Part shown: positions 11,331 to 19,329 of the stretch, in pieces
Layout of the letters: the number at the start of each line of letters is the position of its first letter
How positions within the stretch are numbered: the stretch's first letter is position 1
Program-made: the position numbers and the translations under genes
Source: Verrucomicrobiaceae bacterium
GTDB taxonomy: Bacteria; Verrucomicrobiota; Verrucomicrobiia; Verrucomicrobiales; Verrucomicrobiaceae
DNA length: 64,000 nucleotides
NCBI GenBank assembly: GCA_019694165.1
Contig: JAIBCL010000001.1
Coordinates: 620,001-684,000 of the forward strand
Reading direction: 5' to 3'
Notes under the pieces: model-generated
Seen by the model: the letters and a program-made list of their open reading frames with translations, nothing else
Told to the model about the DNA's origin: nothing
The model's database searches: none

Positions 11331-12704
11331 ATGTCTCCAGCCCGCAATCACACCAGACACACCTCGCGTCGCGAGCTTCTCCAGGCCGGTGCCCTGGGGC
11401 TGGCGGGTCTCGGCTTGCAACGCTTCGGCCCGATGAGCGCGCTGGCATCTTCCACCGCGGTGACACGCGGACCAGGCAAGGCAAAGGCGATCATCATGAT
11501 CTTCAACGGCGGCGCGCCCAGCCACATCGACCTTTGGGATCCGAAACCCGATGCCCCCTCGGAAGTGCGCGGCTCGTTTTCGCCGATCAAGACGAACGTG
11601 CCGGGCGTGCACATCTCCGAGCTGCTCCCGCGCATGGCGCGGCGCATGGACAAGCTCGCGCTCATCCGCTCCGTGTATCACGGGCACAGCAGTCACAACG
11701 GCGGAATGCACTGGTCGCAGGTTGGCAGGCCCTACCGCGTGGACAGCACGTTGATCAATCCGGCGCGCACCGATCTGCCGGGCGTGGGCACGCTCGTCGG
11801 CTGGCTGGCGCAGCGCGACGGCTTCAGCAAAGGCGTGCCGCCCTATGTCATCACCCCCTTCCCCACCTGCGACAGCAAGGTCTATCTCACGCCCGGTCAG
11901 TTCGGCGGATGCCTGGGGCCGCGCTACGATCCCTACGTGCTCGACGACGACCCGAACGCCGCCGGCTTCAAGGTGCGGAACATGGCGCTCGATGCCGGAG
12001 TCTCCTCCGCGCGGTTCAGCGAGCGCGTGAGTCTGCTCAAAGGCATCGATGAATCCGCGCCGAGAATTTTCTCCCCGCAGACGACGGAGATCGACACCTT
12101 CAATGAACAGGCCGCCGCGCTGCTCCAGTCCGGCAAGGCGGCGGAGGCATTCGATCTCTCGAAGGAACCGGACTCCGTGCGCGAAAAATATGGCCGGCAC
12201 AGTTGGGGCCAGTCGCATCTGCTGGCGCGCCGTCTGGTCGAAGCCGGCACACGCTTCGTCACCACCGTGAACGGCCCGAGCATCCGCTGGGACACGCACA
12301 AGGACAATTTCAATGCGCTGAAGAACACGCTCGTGCCGCCGATGGAGCAGGCGTATGCCGCGCTGCTCGACGATCTCGAAGACCGCGGCCTGCTGGACTC
12401 CACGCTCGTCGTGTGGATGGGCGAGTTCGGCCGCTCGCCGAAGATCAATGCCGACAACGGGCGTGACCACTGGCCCGGCTGCTATTCCGTTTTGCTCGCC
12501 GGCGGCGGCATCCGCGGCGGACAGGTGATCGGCTCCTCCGACGCCATCGGCGGCGCGCCGAAGGACCGCCCGACGACGCCCGCCGACATCCACGCCACGA
12601 TGTACACCGCGCTCGGTTACGACGTGCGCTCCATCATCTACCACGCCACCGACGGCCGCCCCACGGCGCTGACAGAAGGCACGCCGATGATGGACCTGTT
12701 CTGA
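11331..12704 (+). CDS. DUF1501 protein with Tat signal
   Basis: 457 residues. The N-terminus carries a twin-arginine motif (SRRELLQAGALGLAGLG), and the mature part starts as typical DUF1501: KAIIMIFNGGAPSHIDLWDPKP, then RRMDKLALIRSVYHGHSSHNGG, and near the end VVWMGEFGRSPKINADNGRDHW. DUF1501 proteins share the alkaline phosphatase/sulfatase fold and are abundant in PVC bacteria. They are usually paired with a DUF1549/DUF1553 cytochrome, and none lies beside this one. It is the last gene of the plus-strand carbohydrate run. Function is unknown beyond the family; export by Tat suggests a metal-bound fold. Confidence 0.88.
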   Translation: MSPARNHTRHTSRRELLQAGALGLAGLGLQRFGPMSALASSTAVTRGPGKAKAIIMIFNGGAPSHIDLWDPKPDAPSEVRGSFSPIKTNVPGVHISELLPRMARRMDKLALIRSVYHGHSSHNGGMHWSQVGRPYRVDSTLINPARTDLPGVGTLVGWLAQRDGFSKGVPPYVITPFPTCDSKVYLTPGQFGGCLGPRYDPYVLDDDPNAAGFKVRNMALDAGVSSARFSERVSLLKGIDESAPRIFSPQTTEIDTFNEQAAALLQSGKAAEAFDLSKEPDSVREKYGRHSWGQSHLLARRLVEAGTRFVTTVNGPSIRWDTHKDNFNALKNTLVPPMEQAYAALLDDLEDRGLLDSTLVVWMGEFGRSPKINADNGRDHWPGCYSVLLAGGGIRGGQVIGSSDAIGGAPKDRPTTPADIHATMYTALGYDVRSIIYHATDGRPTALTEGTPMMDLF

Positions 12705-12833
12705 CTGGGCGCGCGGGGTGTTTCGATGCGGTCAGCCGTCGATTCGCCCGTTCAGCAGTGATGCGAGAATGGGATGAACCCCAGAATTGACGGCAGACAC
12801 GGAATGAACCGCCGAAGAAGGGTGCCGTGAGGT

Positions 12834-13229
12834 TCACGTTTTGACCATGCTGCCGGCCGTCATCCGACCCTTCTCATTCCGTGCAATCCGAGCACTGCGC
12901 GGTTCATCATCTTCGGATCTGGACTCACCCACCCGCCCCTCTTTCTGCCGGCGCGTGAGCTTCTTGAACGCCGCCTCGGCCTTGGATGCACCGGAGCGGT
13001 CCGCCGCAGGCCAAGAGCGCACGAGCGCCACGGGCCCGCGACCGCGAGTGTAGCGCGCACCGGTGCCGCGGTTGTGCTGGTCGATGCGGCGCGCGAGATC
13101 GTTCGTGATCCCGCAGTACAAGGTGCCGTCCGCGCAGCGGAGCACATAGAGGCACCACGACTTCGCCGCGCATCTCCGCGACGGCCGCTCCTTTCGCGCG
13201 CTGCGGTTGCTTGAACTCCCTTTCCCCAA
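12834..13229 (-). CDS. GIY-YIG nuclease-like (UPF0213 type) small protein
   Basis: The frame holds a clear GIY-YIG module: CLYVLRCADGTLYCGITNDL, then ARRIDQHNRGTGARYTRGRGP, and EAAFKKLTRRQKEGRV, as in the YhbQ/UPF0213 family. No ATG lies near the expected N-terminus. The best candidate is a TTG at 13229, 14 bases after the stop of the upstream YkuD gene, giving 131 residues. The C-terminal 30 residues are charged and have no match to the family. Single-domain GIY-YIG proteins are thought to act on DNA, but their roles are poorly known. The start is uncertain, the domain is not. Confidence 0.75.
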   Translation of the reverse strand: MGKGSSSNRSARKERPSRRCAAKSWCLYVLRCADGTLYCGITNDLARRIDQHNRGTGARYTRGRGPVALVRSWPAADRSGASKAEAAFKKLTRRQKEGRVGESRSEDDEPRSARIARNEKGRMTAGSMVKT

Positions 13230-13243
13230 TGCCGCGCCCTTTC

Positions 13244-14851
13244 TCACTTCCACTCCAGCGGCGTGCCCGCCGGAAGCAGCCGCACAAGGCGCGCGATGTC
13301 CCAGTTCGCCACGCGCAGGCCGCCGATGCTCTCCTGCGTCTTCATCTGGCCCGGGATGCTGGTCCCGTGCAGTCCGTAGGGCAGCGGCTCGGTGCTCTTT
13401 GCCTTCGCGAGATTGATCCAGAGAATGCCCAGCGGATTGTTCGGCCCGGCGGCGAGAAATTGATCGGAGGCGAGCACGGGTTTCGGCGCGACTTCCGCCG
13501 TCGGAGCGGTCTGCGTGAGCAGCGGCGTGGTGTAAATGTTCGTCTTCGGCTTCGGTTTCTCTTTTTCCTCCTGTCGTGTGGCCAGCCGCGGGCGCGGAAT
13601 CACATCGAGCACGGTCCATGCGCCGCGGCCGCGCAGATCAGGGCGCGCGAGGGACATCGGCACCACGCACACGAGCTTCTCACCGCGACGAACCTCGATG
13701 CGTGAAAGCTCGACGACGGCCGCCGTCACTGGCTGCGCGGGATCGGCCTGGGGCTGGAGCGGGCTGTCCAATGCTTTCTCGATCTCGAAGGGGATCACAT
13801 TCGGCACCTGGAACTCGGTTCCCACCACCGGCGTGCCTTTGATGCGCGGGTTCAGATTGCGCAGGAAGGACTCGTCGCAATGAAACCGCTCCGCCACAAA
13901 TTCCCACGGTGTGCGGTAGGCGAGCATCGTGGCCGAGGTGAGGTCCTCATAGGTGAGCGGTGGCAACGGGGGTGGCGGCGGCGCCTTGGATTTCGACGAG
14001 CGCTTCGACCGGCTGGATGAAACGGCGGGAGTCGTCACCGCAACCGACTCGGCTTTCGGCGGGGCGATGAAGCGGAAGTCCTCGCGCTTCAACGTGTAGC
14101 GGGTGAATGGCTCGCCGACTTTGTCGATGGCCTTCTGTCGCAGCGGCTCAGCCCCCTGCACGTCGTCATGGACGGTGCGATAAAGCAGCAGCGTCTTGTC
14201 GAACGTCGGCCCCGTGGATCCCGTGATCGGGCCGGCGGAAAATCCTTCGCGGTCGAGCAAAGCCTGGAGCAATACGCTCTCCATCTCGCGCGTGGCGTCG
14301 AAGCTGGTCGCGGGCTTCGGTGGTTCCTTCGACTTGCCCTTCGTCTTCTTCTCCACCGTCGTCTTCGCTTCGGGCGGTGGCGGCGGAGGCGGGGCCATCA
14401 CTTTGATTTCATCGAGCGTCGGAATCTTGAGCACCTGGCCGACGCGGATGACATCACCTGTGAGGCCGTTGAACTGCTTGAGCTGCGCCACGGACATCGA
14501 GAACTTTCGGCTGATGGAGCCGAGTACATCCCCGCGCTGAACTTCATAGATGGCCGGGCGCGCGGTGGTCGCAGGCGGAGTACCGCCCGCCACCGGTGCG
14601 GTCGTCTGCGCAGTCACGGGCGGCGGCTCCGGCTCAGGCAGCGGAATGCCCCAGTCTTTTTCATCGGACGGCGCCACCCACCACTTCCACTTCAACGCAT
14701 TCTCAAGACCCGGCTCGATACGCGACACGCCCGGCTTCGGCGCGGGCGGAGGCGCAGGCAGCGTCTGCGCGAACGACTGCAAGCAGACGAGCCACGAGAT
14801 CAGAAGCAAAGCCGCAAAACGGACAACGGACGGAATGAACATGACGTGCAT
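13244..14851 (-). CDS. LysM plus YkuD (L,D-transpeptidase fold) protein with altered active site
   Basis: 535 residues. A signal peptide (residues 1-29) is followed by a Pro-rich stretch, a LysM peptidoglycan-binding domain at 101-145 (YEVQRGDVLGSISRKFSMS), a Pro/Lys-rich linker, an N-terminal region seen in large L,D-transpeptidases, and a YkuD domain at about 385-520. In the C-terminal active-site block HGT (495-497) is kept and the frame around it is canonical, but the expected S-H-G-C-[IV]-R reads SIGGLR at 508-513, so both the His and the nucleophilic Cys are gone. I checked the codons: ATC GGC GGC CTG CGC. It is probably a cell-wall binding pseudo-enzyme, or an enzyme with another chemistry. 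Confidence 0.85.
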   Translation of the reverse strand: MHVMFIPSVVRFAALLLISWLVCLQSFAQTLPAPPPAPKPGVSRIEPGLENALKWKWWVAPSDEKDWGIPLPEPEPPPVTAQTTAPVAGGTPPATTARPAIYEVQRGDVLGSISRKFSMSVAQLKQFNGLTGDVIRVGQVLKIPTLDEIKVMAPPPPPPPEAKTTVEKKTKGKSKEPPKPATSFDATREMESVLLQALLDREGFSAGPITGSTGPTFDKTLLLYRTVHDDVQGAEPLRQKAIDKVGEPFTRYTLKREDFRFIAPPKAESVAVTTPAVSSSRSKRSSKSKAPPPPPLPPLTYEDLTSATMLAYRTPWEFVAERFHCDESFLRNLNPRIKGTPVVGTEFQVPNVIPFEIEKALDSPLQPQADPAQPVTAAVVELSRIEVRRGEKLVCVVPMSLARPDLRGRGAWTVLDVIPRPRLATRQEEKEKPKPKTNIYTTPLLTQTAPTAEVAPKPVLASDQFLAAGPNNPLGILWINLAKAKSTEPLPYGLHGTSIPGQMKTQESIGGLRVANWDIARLVRLLPAGTPLEWK

Positions 14852-14901
14852 GTTTATCCACGTCCGGGCGCTGCGCCAAGTGGAAAGCCGCAGAGGGCAA
14901 G

Positions 14902-15981
14902 GTGGCGACCGAGGACACAGCCGCCCTCAATCATGCGCCACTGACCACGGCAAGTCGCTTGCATGACGTGCCTCCGCGCCGACGATGCGCCGTGCCGGAG
15001 TCCGACATCGCCACCCAGCCTCATGACGCCTTCATCAAGGAGCTGCTCCGCTCTCCCGAGCGCGCGATCGCCTTTTTCCAAGGCCACCTGCCGCCGGCCA
15101 TCGTAGCGTGCTTCGACTGGCGGACGCTGACGCTGATGCCGTCGTCCTTCGTCCATCAGGACTTGAAGCAGACGCACTCCGACCTGCTCTTCTCGGTGAC
15201 AACGGAAGGGCGCGAAATGTTGATCTACGTCCTCGTCGAGCACCAGACCTCCATCGATCCACTCATGCCGCTGCGCATGCTCGGCTACACCGTCGAGATT
15301 CTGCGGGAGCATGAAAAGACGCACGGTCTGCCGCTGCCGGTCGTGCTGCCGATGCTGGTTCATCAGGGCCCTGACCGTTGGACCGTGCCCGTGCAGTTCA
15401 ACGAAATGTTCGACCTGCCCGCCGGGCTCGCGCCGCACTTTCTGCGCTACCTGCCATCGTTCGAGCATGTGATCTTCGACCTCACACAGCACGATCCCGC
15501 CGATGAAGAGTCGCACCTGCAACTGCGCGTGGCCTTGCAGCTCATGAAGCTCGCCCGCGAGACGCGGCTGGTCGAGTTCCTGCACTGGCTGGACGAGCAG
15601 GCCTACAGGCTCAGCGAGCAGTTCCCCGTGGGATTCATCGAAATGTGTCTGCTGTATGCGGTGTATGCCGACACGAATCTTGACCTGCGACAGGTGGCGG
15701 CTACCCTTGCAGTGCAATCCGAACTGAGAGAGCAAACCATGTCGTTCGTCGATAAAGTAAAGTTGGAGGGACGCGCCGAAGGGCTTTCGCAAGGCCGCGT
15801 CGAAGGCCGCGCCGAGGGTCGTTCACAAGGCGAGTGGATCGGCAGAGTGCGGCTGCTCCAAGAACTGATGGGTGCGGAGCAAACCCCGGCGGAGCAGTTG
15901 AATGAACTCGGCGTGAGCGAGCTTGCCGCACGCTTTGCTGCGTTGCAGGCCGAGTACGATCGCCGGTTCAAAGCGCAGTGA
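14902..15981 (+). CDS. Rpn/YhgA family PD-(D/E)XK nuclease
   Basis: 359 residues from a GTG start with AGAGGG just upstream; an in-frame GTG at 14992 would start closer to the conserved domain. The domain begins PHDAFIKELLRSPERAIAFF, and DLLFSVTTEGREMLIYVLVEHQTS supplies the PD-(D/E)XK pattern (the D, then E-H-Q in place of ExK), as in recombination-promoting nuclease RpnA and related 'transposase_31' proteins. The C-terminus has the short Gly-Arg-Glu-Gly repeats (QGRVEGRAEGRSQG) usual for this family. Rpn proteins have DNase activity, and the family is often mobile and multicopy. It is divergent from the YkuD gene with only 50 bases between. Confidence 0.85.
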   Translation: MATEDTAALNHAPLTTASRLHDVPPRRRCAVPESDIATQPHDAFIKELLRSPERAIAFFQGHLPPAIVACFDWRTLTLMPSSFVHQDLKQTHSDLLFSVTTEGREMLIYVLVEHQTSIDPLMPLRMLGYTVEILREHEKTHGLPLPVVLPMLVHQGPDRWTVPVQFNEMFDLPAGLAPHFLRYLPSFEHVIFDLTQHDPADEESHLQLRVALQLMKLARETRLVEFLHWLDEQAYRLSEQFPVGFIEMCLLYAVYADTNLDLRQVAATLAVQSELREQTMSFVDKVKLEGRAEGLSQGRVEGRAEGRSQGEWIGRVRLLQELMGAEQTPAEQLNELGVSELAARFAALQAEYDRRFKAQ

Positions 15982-16022
15982 CCGGCCGCTGCGGCACGCA
16001 ACCGGCAAGACCAGGCATTCCC

Positions 16023-16048
16023 GGAGCATCCGGATGGATCGATGCTCC
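16023..16048 (+). terminator. Stem-loop after the Rpn gene
   Basis: A perfect 8-base stem (GGAGCATC / GATGCTCC) with a 10-base loop lies 42 bases after the Rpn stop and is followed by the pyrimidine-rich TGCTGTCTTCTTC. It may end transcription between this gene and the convergent sulfatase, but there is no true T run. Confidence 0.35.
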
Positions 16049-16147
16049 TGCTGTCTTCTTCGCTGAAACTTGGCATTGCCATCCGCTCCGCAGTTCATGG
16101 CGTAGAAACCTGGGGCTGAGCGTGCCCCGGCTCGTCCAGGCACGCCG

Positions 16148-17536
16148 CTATTTCACCTCCATCACTGCCTCGAGCTGATTCGGTACGGGCTGCACTCCCG
16201 CGCGATGCTTCGCCACGACGGCTTCAATCTGCCGAAGCACTTCGGCATGATCCGCGGCCACGTCGAACCGCTCCGAGGGATCATTCTCCAGATCGTACAA
16301 CTCCGGCGGCTCATGCTTTGCCGGGCCGTCCTTGCCATAGGCGGACTGCGTGATGAAGTGCGCCTTCCATCGCCCGACGCGCGCGGCGAACAGCTCCGTG
16401 CCGCGATAGTAGAAGAACGCCTCGCGCGCGACCTTCCCACCCTCGAAGAGCAGCGGCGTGATGTCGAGGCCGTCGATGGCACGATCCTGCGGCACGACTG
16501 CTCCGGCGATCTTCGCGCCAGTGGTGAAGATATCCATCGTGCACGCCACATCGCGGCAGACTTTGCCCGCCGGGACTTTTCCCGGCCACCACGCGATGCC
16601 CGGCACCCTCATGCCGCCTTCCCAGGTGCTGCCCTTGCCTTCGCGCAGCAGTCCGGCGGAGCCGCCCTGCTGGTTCATGATGAGCCACGGTCCGTTGTCG
16701 CTGCTGAAAAAGACAAGCGTGTTTTTGTCGATACCTGCATTGCGCAACGCATCGAGCACCTGGCCCACGCTCCAGTCCAGTTCCTCGACCACGTCGCCAT
16801 AAATTCCACGCGGGCTGGCGCCGCGAAAGTCCTTCGAGGCGAAGAGCGGTGTGTGCGGAAAGGTGTGCGGGAAGTAGAGGAAGAACGGCCTGCTCTTGTT
16901 GACCTCGATGAACTTCTTCGCCTCCTCCGTGTAGCGCCGCGTGAGCATCGTCTGATCCGCCGGTTGCTCGATCAGCTCCATCCCGCGGTAGAGCGGTGCA
17001 TTCCACCACGCTGGATTCTGCTCTGCGAGCGACCCGGCCAGCTTGGGGTTGCCGGGATTCGGATTCATGTCGTTGGAGTGCGGCAGGCCAAACTGGAATT
17101 CGAATCCATGCTTCATGGGATGGTTGGCAGGATTGTTCGACCACACGCCCAGGTGCCACTTGCCGATGCATGCCGTGGCATAGCCGCGCTCTTTCAAAAG
17201 CTCCGCCAGCGTGATCTCGGCGGCGGGAAGGCCGCCGGTGGAATTGTTGCGCAGCACGCGAATCTTCGAGTGGCACATGCCGCTGCGGATGGGATAGCGC
17301 CCGGTCAGCAGCGCCGCGCGGCTCGGTGTGCAGACTTCGGCAGCGGAGTAGAATTGCGTGAAGCGCATCCCTTCCGCAGCCATGCGGTCGAGATTCGGCG
17401 TGCGGATCGTCGGATGGCCGTAGCAGCCAAGGTCGCCGTAGCCGAGATCATCAGCGTAAATGATGACGATGTTCGGCGTGCCGCCGGCCCGGAGCGTGGC
17501 GGCAAGAAGAAGCGAGAGCAGGGCGATGCGGATCAT
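16148..17536 (-). CDS. Secreted arylsulfatase-type sulfatase
   Basis: 462 residues with a signal peptide (MIRIALLSLLLAATLRAGG). It has all main sulfatase motifs: metal-binding YADDLGYGDLGCYG, the formylglycine site CTPSRAALLTGRYP with Cys69, GKWHLG, and FFSSDNGPW. Formylglycine sulfatases remove sulfate esters from polysaccharides or small molecules. No formylglycine-generating enzyme or anaerobic sulfatase maturase is recognisable nearby, so maturation must come from elsewhere in the genome. It stands alone on the minus strand, convergent with the Rpn gene. Confidence 0.93.
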   Translation of the reverse strand: MIRIALLSLLLAATLRAGGTPNIVIIYADDLGYGDLGCYGHPTIRTPNLDRMAAEGMRFTQFYSAAEVCTPSRAALLTGRYPIRSGMCHSKIRVLRNNSTGGLPAAEITLAELLKERGYATACIGKWHLGVWSNNPANHPMKHGFEFQFGLPHSNDMNPNPGNPKLAGSLAEQNPAWWNAPLYRGMELIEQPADQTMLTRRYTEEAKKFIEVNKSRPFFLYFPHTFPHTPLFASKDFRGASPRGIYGDVVEELDWSVGQVLDALRNAGIDKNTLVFFSSDNGPWLIMNQQGGSAGLLREGKGSTWEGGMRVPGIAWWPGKVPAGKVCRDVACTMDIFTTGAKIAGAVVPQDRAIDGLDITPLLFEGGKVAREAFFYYRGTELFAARVGRWKAHFITQSAYGKDGPAKHEPPELYDLENDPSERFDVAADHAEVLRQIEAVVAKHRAGVQPVPNQLEAVMEVK

Positions 17537-17717
17537 GGAGCACTCAAACGAGTTCCGCCTCGTCGATGTATTCTCCGTGCCGTCACTTTTTGCGAAAACC
17601 CAGTCCCACCTGCCGCCGATTCACTCACGAAATCAAAGGTGAGGGAGAACCTGACCCACGGGGCGTCAGCATCCCGGCTTCATTTGCACGCGGCCCCAGC
17701 TTGTGGCATCACCCATA

Positions 17718-18422
17718 ATGCCCGAAGACTTCGAGCAGCCTTTCTTCGACCAACTCACCCTCTGGCTCGACCCCGAGCCGCATGACGGTGCGCTGAACAT
17801 GGCGCTCGATCAGGCTTTGCTCGAACTCACCGAGAATCCCGTGCTGCGCGTCTATTCGTGGGCTGCGCCGGCTGTCACCATCGGCTACGCGCAGAGGCTT
17901 GACCTGCTGAAGCCTTCCCTGCCCGGCTGGCCCGTGACGCGCCGCTGGACCGGTGGCGGCGTGGTTTATCACGATGCTGACCACACGTACTCCGTCATCG
18001 TTCCGGCAACCTGTCCCTGGGCGCAGACACGACCCGTGGACAGCTATCGCATGATCCACGGGTCGCTCGCCGGAGCATTGGTCAGCGCGGGGTTTGACGG
18101 CTGCCGCCTCGCCGTCGCCGAGGATGTCATCGACAAGCCCTTCTGCTTCGAGGCCCCTGCCGTGCATGACATCGTGCGCGGCGCGGCAAAAATCGCCGGC
18201 GCAGGCCAGCGCCGCTCGCGCATCGGCTTGCTCCATCAAGGCAGCGTCCAGCAGGTGGCGCTCGACGCCACATTCTGGCACGGCTGGGCCGCCGTGATCG
18301 GGAGGCATGTCAGCGAGATGGCCGGGCCGACAAGCCCGGTGCAAGCCAGAGCACACGAACTGGCGGCGACGCGCTATGGCACCGACTCGTGGCTTCACGA
18401 ACGCGAAGACACTCCCGCCTGA
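17718..18422 (+). CDS. Lipoate-protein ligase A / octanoyltransferase family protein
   Basis: 234 residues from ATG 17718 (a GTG at 17703 is also in frame). It belongs to the BPL/LplA/LipB fold: ALNMALDQALLEL at the start, VTIGYAQ, the RRWTGGGVVYHDADHTYSVI block that binds the acyl-AMP, and GAAKIAGAGQRRSRIGLLHQGS with the conserved Lys. Members attach lipoate or octanoate to E2 and GcvH domains. It lacks the accessory C-terminal domain of E. coli LplA, so it may be a ligase-type octanoyltransferase. It is followed 18 bases later by a gamma-glutamylcyclotransferase gene. Confidence 0.8.
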   Translation: MPEDFEQPFFDQLTLWLDPEPHDGALNMALDQALLELTENPVLRVYSWAAPAVTIGYAQRLDLLKPSLPGWPVTRRWTGGGVVYHDADHTYSVIVPATCPWAQTRPVDSYRMIHGSLAGALVSAGFDGCRLAVAEDVIDKPFCFEAPAVHDIVRGAAKIAGAGQRRSRIGLLHQGSVQQVALDATFWHGWAAVIGRHVSEMAGPTSPVQARAHELAATRYGTDSWLHEREDTPA

Positions 18423-18440
18423 CCATCCACCGCCCCTCCG

Positions 18441-18833
18441 ATGCCCATGCCCCTTGAGCGCGCAGCCTCCCACCAGCCTCCGAATCGCATCTTCGTCTAT
18501 GGCACGCTCAAGCGCGGACTCTCGAACCACTCGTATCTCGCCGGCCAGCATTTCGTGAGCGACGCGCGGACGCAGCCTGTTTACCGGCTCTACGACCTCG
18601 GCGGCTATCCAGGCATGGTGCCCTCACCAAAGGACGGCCTGTCCATCGAGGGTGAGATTTGGGAGATCGACGGCGCATGCCTGCACCGTCTCGACAAACT
18701 CGAAGACACTGATGGCGGCGAATACGAGCGCACCCGAGTGGCACTCGCTGACCCCCACGCGGACGAACGCATTGAAGGCTATCTCTACCTGCGTCCGGTC
18801 ACCGGACGTCCGGACATGGGCACGCGCTGGTAG
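18441..18833 (+). CDS. Gamma-glutamylcyclotransferase-like (AIG2/GGCT) protein
   Basis: 130 residues, the normal length of the family. The signature FVYGTLKRGLSNH lies near residue 18, followed by YDLGGYPGMVPS, the GEIWEID strand, and LDKLEDTDGGEYERTRVAL with the catalytic-type Glu region. Such proteins form 5-oxoproline from gamma-glutamyl groups or act on gamma-glutamylamines. It is likely co-transcribed with the lipoate ligase-like gene, though no functional link between the two is evident. Confidence 0.85.
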   Translation: MPMPLERAASHQPPNRIFVYGTLKRGLSNHSYLAGQHFVSDARTQPVYRLYDLGGYPGMVPSPKDGLSIEGEIWEIDGACLHRLDKLEDTDGGEYERTRVALADPHADERIEGYLYLRPVTGRPDMGTRW

Positions 18834-18853
18834 CTTGCCCCGGGGGGGAACAA

Positions 18854-19240
18854 TTACGACTTGTTGATCTGGACCATCTTTCGCACTCGCTGGAGCGCCT
18901 CCTTGATCGCAGCCTCAGCCTTGTCCAGATGCTCGGCAGTATCTTCGGACTTCGCAGCCTCAAGCTCCTTCTTGGCCGAGGCGACAAATTCGAGCGCCGC
19001 GTTGACATTGGTACCCTTGTTCTTCTTCACCTCGTTGAGCCGCTCCTCGGTGTTGAAAAGGACGCTGATGATGTTGGGGATGGATGTCTTGCGCTTCTTG
19101 CCGGCACCCTCTTCCTTCTTGTTCAACAGCCCCAGGGCAGGCTCGAGAAGATTTCTGGCCTCCTGCACGGGAGTGTTTCCCACCAACGGACAGGAAAGGC
19201 AAATGAACACGACCAGTGTGACGGACAGTTGTGTTTTCAT
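18854..19240 (-). CDS. Small secreted helical protein of unknown function
   Basis: 128 residues: a signal peptide (MKTQLSVTLVVFICLSCPLVG) and a mature part rich in Lys, Glu and Ala with strongly helical stretches (SAKKELEAAKSEDTAEHLDK and AEAAIKEALQRVRKMVQ). No domain is recognised. The Cys in CLSCPLVG is not a clean lipobox. The gene sits 20 bases from the convergent cyclotransferase gene and downstream of the membrane sulfatase on the same strand, with an 89-base gap. Confidence 0.6.
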   Translation of the reverse strand: MKTQLSVTLVVFICLSCPLVGNTPVQEARNLLEPALGLLNKKEEGAGKKRKTSIPNIISVLFNTEERLNEVKKNKGTNVNAALEFVASAKKELEAAKSEDTAEHLDKAEAAIKEALQRVRKMVQINKS

Positions 19241-19329
19241 GCGCTGCAAGAGGGTGGAGTGACCTCGAATCTGATCCTGAGCCTTGCGGCCCGCGCATCG
19301 CTCCGGCAACAGCTTTTTCTCCCGCCGCC

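Noticed and set aside
13244-14851. YkuD change as a sequencing error
   Set aside because: Two residues differ (His to Ile and Cys to Gly), needing at least three base changes, and the frame around them is intact; error is unlikely though not excluded.
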